Source: Syntrophaceae bacterium (GTDB lineage: Bacteria; Desulfobacterota; Syntrophia; Syntrophales; PHBD01). From it: 64,000 nucleotides of DNA. Shown here piece by piece: positions 60,129 through 64,000 of the stretch (positions are counted from its first letter, which is position 1; each line of letters opens with the position of its first letter). Position numbers and translations under genes: made by a program. Location: NCBI GenBank assembly GCA_013177825.1, contig JABLXX010000001.1, positions 124,001 through 188,000 of the forward strand. The letters are read 5' to 3'. The notes under the pieces are model-generated. The model was not told the DNA's origin and searched no databases. It was given only the letters and a program-made list of their open reading frames with translations.

Positions 60129-63100
60129 TCAGGGAGACTCCCGGACGTCGGAGCGGATCACGTCGGCGATGGTCCTTGACAGTTCATTCATGTTGTAGGG
60201 TTTCTGGATGAACGCCCTGCAGCCGCGATCCATGATCTCCCCAGCCAGTCCGTTCAGGCTATAGCCGCTGGCCAGAACGATCCGGACCGAAGGGTCGATT
60301 GCCACGAGGGCATCGATGGCTTCGCTTCCGCTGATTCCGGGCATGATCATGTCCATCAGGATCAAATCGATTGTCTGACCCTTCCGGCGGTATGCGTCAA
60401 TCGCCTCCTGTCCGTTTTGAGCGGTTATGACGGTATATCCCAGAAATTCGAGCATTTCACACGTTGTTTCCAAAACCTGTTCTTCGTCCTCGACAAGAAG
60501 GACCACTCCCGAGCCTTTGACCATATCCGTCCTCTCCGTTTCCCGTTCCGCAGTGTTTCCAGCATCCGCTGTGGGGAGGTAAATATTGAATTTGGTTCCA
60601 TGCCCCGGTTCGCTGTAGACGGTGATATATCCCTTGTGACCTTTGACAATGCCATAAACCGTCGCCAGCCCGAGGCCCGTTCCCCGTCCCATCTGCTTCG
60701 TCGTAAAAAAAGGTTCGAAGATCCGTTGCCGCGTTCTTTCGTCCATTCCCGTCCCCGTATCCTGAACTGTGATTCTTGCATAAGGCCCCGGGGCCACTTC
60801 GTATGGTGCTATTTCTGAGGTATTCAGATAAATCCTCTTTGTTTCAAGGTAGATATTGCCTCCGGCCGGCATTGCCTGCCATGCGTTCACAAGCAGGTTC
60901 ATCAGCATCTGCTCCATCTGGCTCCGGTCGGCCCGGACGATCATCGGGTCTTTCCCCAGGTCGAGATCGATCGTGATTTCCCTCTTCGTCTTGGCAAACA
61001 TTTCCGCCGTCCGTGCAAGCACGACATTGATGTTCAGGGGCTTCACCTCATATTTGCCGCCCCGGGCAAAGCCCAGAAGCTGCTTTGTCAGGTCGGCCCC
61101 GCTCAGGATCTGTTCCTCGATGCTTTTCAAGCGTTCGTAATGAGGATGTCCGGCGGTCATCTTCATCAGCATCATCGAGACGTGCCCCTGGATTCCCATG
61201 AGAATGTTGTTGAAATTATGTGCCATTCCTCCAGCCAGGGTCCCGACCGCCTCCAGTTTCTGGGCCTGGGTGAGCTGGGACTCCAGGCGCTTGCGCTCCG
61301 TCAGGTCGATGACGATCCCTCGCAGGCCGATGGTCTTTCCATCTCTCTGGACGGGAGTTGAATAGATGACAACGGGAAATTCTTCCCCGTCTTTGCGGAT
61401 TGCCAGGTACTCCCTCCCCGATTCCATCTCCTGGCCCATCACCCTGACCATGTTCAGGGTCGCCTTTTCCCTGTCACGGGGGGCAACGGTGTCGGCAGCA
61501 TTGATGCCCTGCTGGAATTCCTCCCGGGTATAGCCGTAGAGTTCGAGAGCAAAACGGTTTACGTAGGTGAAACGACCCTGGACATCCGTTTCAAAGACAG
61601 CCTGGGGAAGCAGTTCCGCCAGGTCCCGGAAGCGCTTTTCGCTGATGCGGACTGCCTCCTCTGCCTTTTTCCGGTCCGTGATGTCGCGGGTCACACTCAG
61701 GATGTGGGCGACGCCATCGATGTCGATGATGGATGCGGACATTAGCCCGATATCGATGGAACCGTTTTTCTTCCGGAAAGGGGCCTCCAGGTTTTGCACC
61801 TCGCTGTGTTCGATCATGGTCTTGACCAGCCGATCCCGGTCTTCCAGATTGACCCAGAGATCGATTTCCGACGAGGTCTTGCCGATCACGTCTTCCTCCG
61901 TGTATCCGGTTGCCTTCGTGAATCCATCATTGATCGACACGAACATGCCGTCGGACAGGCGGTTGATGTTGACTGCATCGGGACTTGTGTGAAATGCCTT
62001 CCGGAACGTTTCTTCGCTTTTTCTCAGGGCCGCTTCGGCTTTTTTCAATTCGGTGACGTCCCGGATGATGCCCTCCGTTCCAAGCGTATTTCCCTTGTCG
62101 TCCCGGTAAAAATGGACGCTCAGGGATGCCATGAACACACGGCCGTCCCTTCTTTTCATGGCACCGACATAATCCTTCACACTTCCGTGCTTTACAACCT
62201 CCGCAAGGAGCCTGGGTCGTTCCCCGGGGTCCTCCCAGAGGCTCTGCACATCCGTGCCGAGAATGTCTTCCACCCGCTCGTATCCGAACATCGCCGCTCC
62301 GGAAGGACTCGTTAAAACCAGCAGGCCTTCCCGATTGGTCCTGTAGTAAACTTCCTGGATATTCTCGATCACGCTGCGATACATCGCCTCGCTCTTCCGG
62401 AGGGCATCTTCGGCCGTTTTCCTCTCCGTGATGTCAAGGCCATAACTGCAAACATATTCATCCTCTCCAACCTGCAGGTAAGAGGATTTGAACTCTTTTA
62501 TCGTCGTGTGGCCGTCCCGGGCGACATGAACCGTCTCAAATGGCGGGAGGTCTGCCGTTTTCAGGTCTTCGAAGCGGCTGAGAAATTCCGAACCGTACAA
62601 AGGATCGAAATCCCGGATGTTCAGTGAGGCCAATTCATCAACCGAATAGCCCAGGTTGGCCGCAGCGGACCGATTCGCATAAGCAAGGCTGCCGTCACGG
62701 CGAACCAGATAAATTTCGTTTCCGGCATGCTCCACCATGAACCGATACCGGCTGATCGTTTCGTCCGCCGTCTTTCGAGCAGTGATGTCCTGAACATGGC
62801 CTTCAAATTGTTCAATCCGCCCGTCGTCGTTGCGCACGGTTCTGGCATTCACGGAAACCCAGATCTCGGATCCGTCCTTTCGACGGGCCTTGTATTCGTA
62901 ATCACGAACATATTCGTGTTCGTTCATGATCTCCAGGTAACGCTTCCGGTCTTCCGGTTTGACATAGTACTGGGAGGACAGGTCGTCTATGGACGACAGG
63001 AGCTCCTCGGGGCTGGAATATCCGAGCATCCTGGCGAATGCCGGGTTGACACGCAGAAATCTACCTTCGGGAATGCTCTGGAAGAAGCCTTCCACGGAAT

Positions 63101-63254
63101 GATCGAAGAATGCCCGGTAGGGTTGTTCAAGATGGTGCGGGTCGAATGGAGCGTTTGTTCCTTCGGAAAGGGAGGCCTCAAGTCGATCTGCTTTTTTCTT
63201 CCATTCTTCCAGTTCCTGAATGAGCTGCCGCTTGGTTTTTCTCATGTCGTTCAT
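60129..63254 (-). CDS. Five-PAS hybrid sensor histidine kinase with C-terminal receiver
   Basis: This 1041-residue protein has five PAS modules in series (first near 45-165; each repeats a FxxVNxxF/AxxLGY-type pattern). A HisKA follows with phospho-His in [14 protein letters not shown], then HATPase ([37 protein letters not shown]), then a receiver ([17 protein letters not shown], Asp in [12 protein letters not shown]). No TM segment is visible, so it senses cytoplasmic signals. ATG 63254 has AGGAG upstream. The output regulator is not encoded next to it. Confidence 0.93.
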   Translation of the reverse strand: MNDMRKTKRQLIQELEEWKKKADRLEASLSEGTNAPFDPHHLEQPYRAFFDHSVEGFFQSIPEGRFLRVNPAFARMLGYSSPEELLSSIDDLSSQYYVKPEDRKRYLEIMNEHEYVRDYEYKARRKDGSEIWVSVNARTVRNDDGRIEQFEGHVQDITARKTADETISRYRFMVEHAGNEIYLVRRDGSLAYANRSAAANLGYSVDELASLNIRDFDPLYGSEFLSRFEDLKTADLPPFETVHVARDGHTTIKEFKSSYLQVGEDEYVCSYGLDITERKTAEDALRKSEAMYRSVIENIQEVYYRTNREGLLVLTSPSGAAMFGYERVEDILGTDVQSLWEDPGERPRLLAEVVKHGSVKDYVGAMKRRDGRVFMASLSVHFYRDDKGNTLGTEGIIRDVTELKKAEAALRKSEETFRKAFHTSPDAVNINRLSDGMFVSINDGFTKATGYTEEDVIGKTSSEIDLWVNLEDRDRLVKTMIEHSEVQNLEAPFRKKNGSIDIGLMSASIIDIDGVAHILSVTRDITDRKKAEEAVRISEKRFRDLAELLPQAVFETDVQGRFTYVNRFALELYGYTREEFQQGINAADTVAPRDREKATLNMVRVMGQEMESGREYLAIRKDGEEFPVVIYSTPVQRDGKTIGLRGIVIDLTERKRLESQLTQAQKLEAVGTLAGGMAHNFNNILMGIQGHVSMMLMKMTAGHPHYERLKSIEEQILSGADLTKQLLGFARGGKYEVKPLNINVVLARTAEMFAKTKREITIDLDLGKDPMIVRADRSQMEQMLMNLLVNAWQAMPAGGNIYLETKRIYLNTSEIAPYEVAPGPYARITVQDTGTGMDERTRQRIFEPFFTTKQMGRGTGLGLATVYGIVKGHKGYITVYSEPGHGTKFNIYLPTADAGNTAERETERTDMVKGSGVVLLVEDEEQVLETTCEMLEFLGYTVITAQNGQEAIDAYRRKGQTIDLILMDMIMPGISGSEAIDALVAIDPSVRIVLASGYSLNGLAGEIMDRGCRAFIQKPYNMNELSRTIADVIRSDVRESP

Positions 63255-63500
63255 CCGACTCCTCCGGAATCTTTCATGCTTTCCGATTCCTTATTTAACG
63301 GCGGGTGAACATGACCATACTTCTTCATCGAAACGCAGCATGACGGATCTGAAAAAAAACGAGCAATGTCGGAAGATCTTTTCACAACCTCTCACATAAA
63401 ATCCAGAGATTATGTTCGGAAAACGGCTAATTCGCGGAGGCTGAACGATGCGGCGGGAGATTCCGCTGGCACAAGATATACGAACATCCCAATTCCGGCG

Positions 63501-64000
63501 TTATTCAGACTGGCTGCTTCCAGCGATGAACGGGTCCACGGATGCCATGACGATCAATTCGTCCGCGGCCGGATATGTCTCCGTGAATGATTCCCCGGAT
63601 CCTGTCGATTCAACTTCAGATTCTCCATTTTCAGCGGTTCCGGACGCGGCCTGCAAGTCATCCGTAGACGCATCCGTTGAGGCGATTGAATCGACAGGAC
63701 TCTCTTCTGTTCCGGACGACGAAGAGGGCACGGTGTAACCTCGACGCTCCAGATTTGCCAGAATGTGTTCAGCCGCATTCCGCAAGCCCCTGACATCCGG
63801 CCTCTGATCACTGCGTGCGGCAAGTTTTTCCAGGACGGCATAGAGTCCCGCTTCCCTGCTTTTTTCGCTGACGGCCGAACGATCGGTATCCGAGGTATTC
63901 GATGCGGGCTTCGCTTCCTCACTTGTTGAAACGGTATCCCCGACCGACACGATGCAGGCAAAATCTTCCGCCTCTCTGGACCAGGATGCCGTTTCTCCCT
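63501..64000 (-). CDS. Ser/Thr/Glu-rich protein, partial
   Basis: The reading frame enters from the right edge without a stop (16 residues before an internal GTG at 63950 are in frame: ETASWSREAEDFACIVSVGD-like), so the start lies outside. It ends at 63501. The visible 165 residues hold an ordered helix pair (REAGLYAVLEKLAARSDQRP, GLRNAAEHILANLERRGYTV), then a low-complexity Ser/Glu/Thr stretch, ending ADELIVMASVDPFIAGSSQS. I do not recognise it. Confidence 0.55.
   Translation of the reverse strand, partial: GETASWSREAEDFACIVSVGDTVSTSEEAKPASNTSDTDRSAVSEKSREAGLYAVLEKLAARSDQRPDVRGLRNAAEHILANLERRGYTVPSSSSGTEESPVDSIASTDASTDDLQAASGTAENGESEVESTGSGESFTETYPAADELIVMASVDPFIAGSSQSE

Overview
The window reads as a chromosomal segment of an anaerobic, GC-rich Gram-negative bacterium. 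A Syntrophus-like member of the Desulfobacterota (former Deltaproteobacteria) is my best guess. This rests on gene content (S-adenosylhomocysteine-type deaminases, Tat-exported molybdopterin oxidoreductase, many PAS/HD-GYP signalling proteins, PHA-synthase-like protein) and codon style. It is an inference, because no rRNA or other marker gene is present.

Layout. 1-14.1 kb is ordinary chromosome: a partial HTH/substrate-binding-type regulator, a 3-hydroxyisobutyrate-dehydrogenase-like enzyme, a DEAD-box RNA helicase, a CDF-like transporter plus flavin reductase, and a long minus-strand run of largely overlapping genes (two SAH/MTA deaminase paralogues, DUF4139 protein, Zn-ribbon protein, mnmA, thiE, MFS transporter, P-loop protein). 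A plus-strand medium-chain dehydrogenase follows.

14.17-36.3 kb is accessory DNA stacked on a tRNA-Leu(UAA). Element 1 (14206-21072) is bounded by a 56-bp perfect repeat of the tRNA 3' end. It holds an integrase, an Xre-type regulator, an AlpA/Xis-like protein, small Cys-rich phage-type proteins, a replication-type protein and, at its far end, an AT-rich cargo pair of unknown function. Element 2 begins at the second tRNA copy with a P4-type integrase and carries AlpA, Phg_2220_C-like and DUF6475-like replication proteins, a tail-type protein, a stand-alone FtsH-protease-like (M41) protein, a Nu1-like HTH protein and a tape-measure protein. Past the tape measure the phage genes are decayed and interrupted by small minus-strand cargo genes. 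Capsid, portal and large-terminase genes are not seen, so these look like phage-satellite-like or decayed elements rather than complete prophages.

36.5-41.7 kb is a transition zone: a small membrane protein, a secreted amidohydrolase, an intact IS1595-type element, two AT-rich orphan genes (one clipped by the IS), then a largely empty stretch. 41.2-46.0 kb is a molybdenum module: a ModE-type regulator with a ModE-box-like site, then a Tat-exported molybdopterin oxidoreductase, a four-cluster ferredoxin subunit and a TorD-like chaperone. 46.3-64 kb is rich in signalling and envelope genes: two paralogous REC-PAS-HD-GYP proteins, a secreted TPR/CHAT protease, a PHA-synthase-like protein, a protein with a possible RelA/SpoT-like core, an FKBP isomerase, an AsmA-like/GT51 fusion, a cNMP-binding protein, a five-PAS hybrid histidine kinase and a partial Ser/Thr-rich protein.

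The most promising material for something undescribed is the tandem satellite-like pair, its repeat array and candidate small RNA, and the AT-rich cargo gene pairs at 19.5-20.7 kb and 39.6-40.3 kb.
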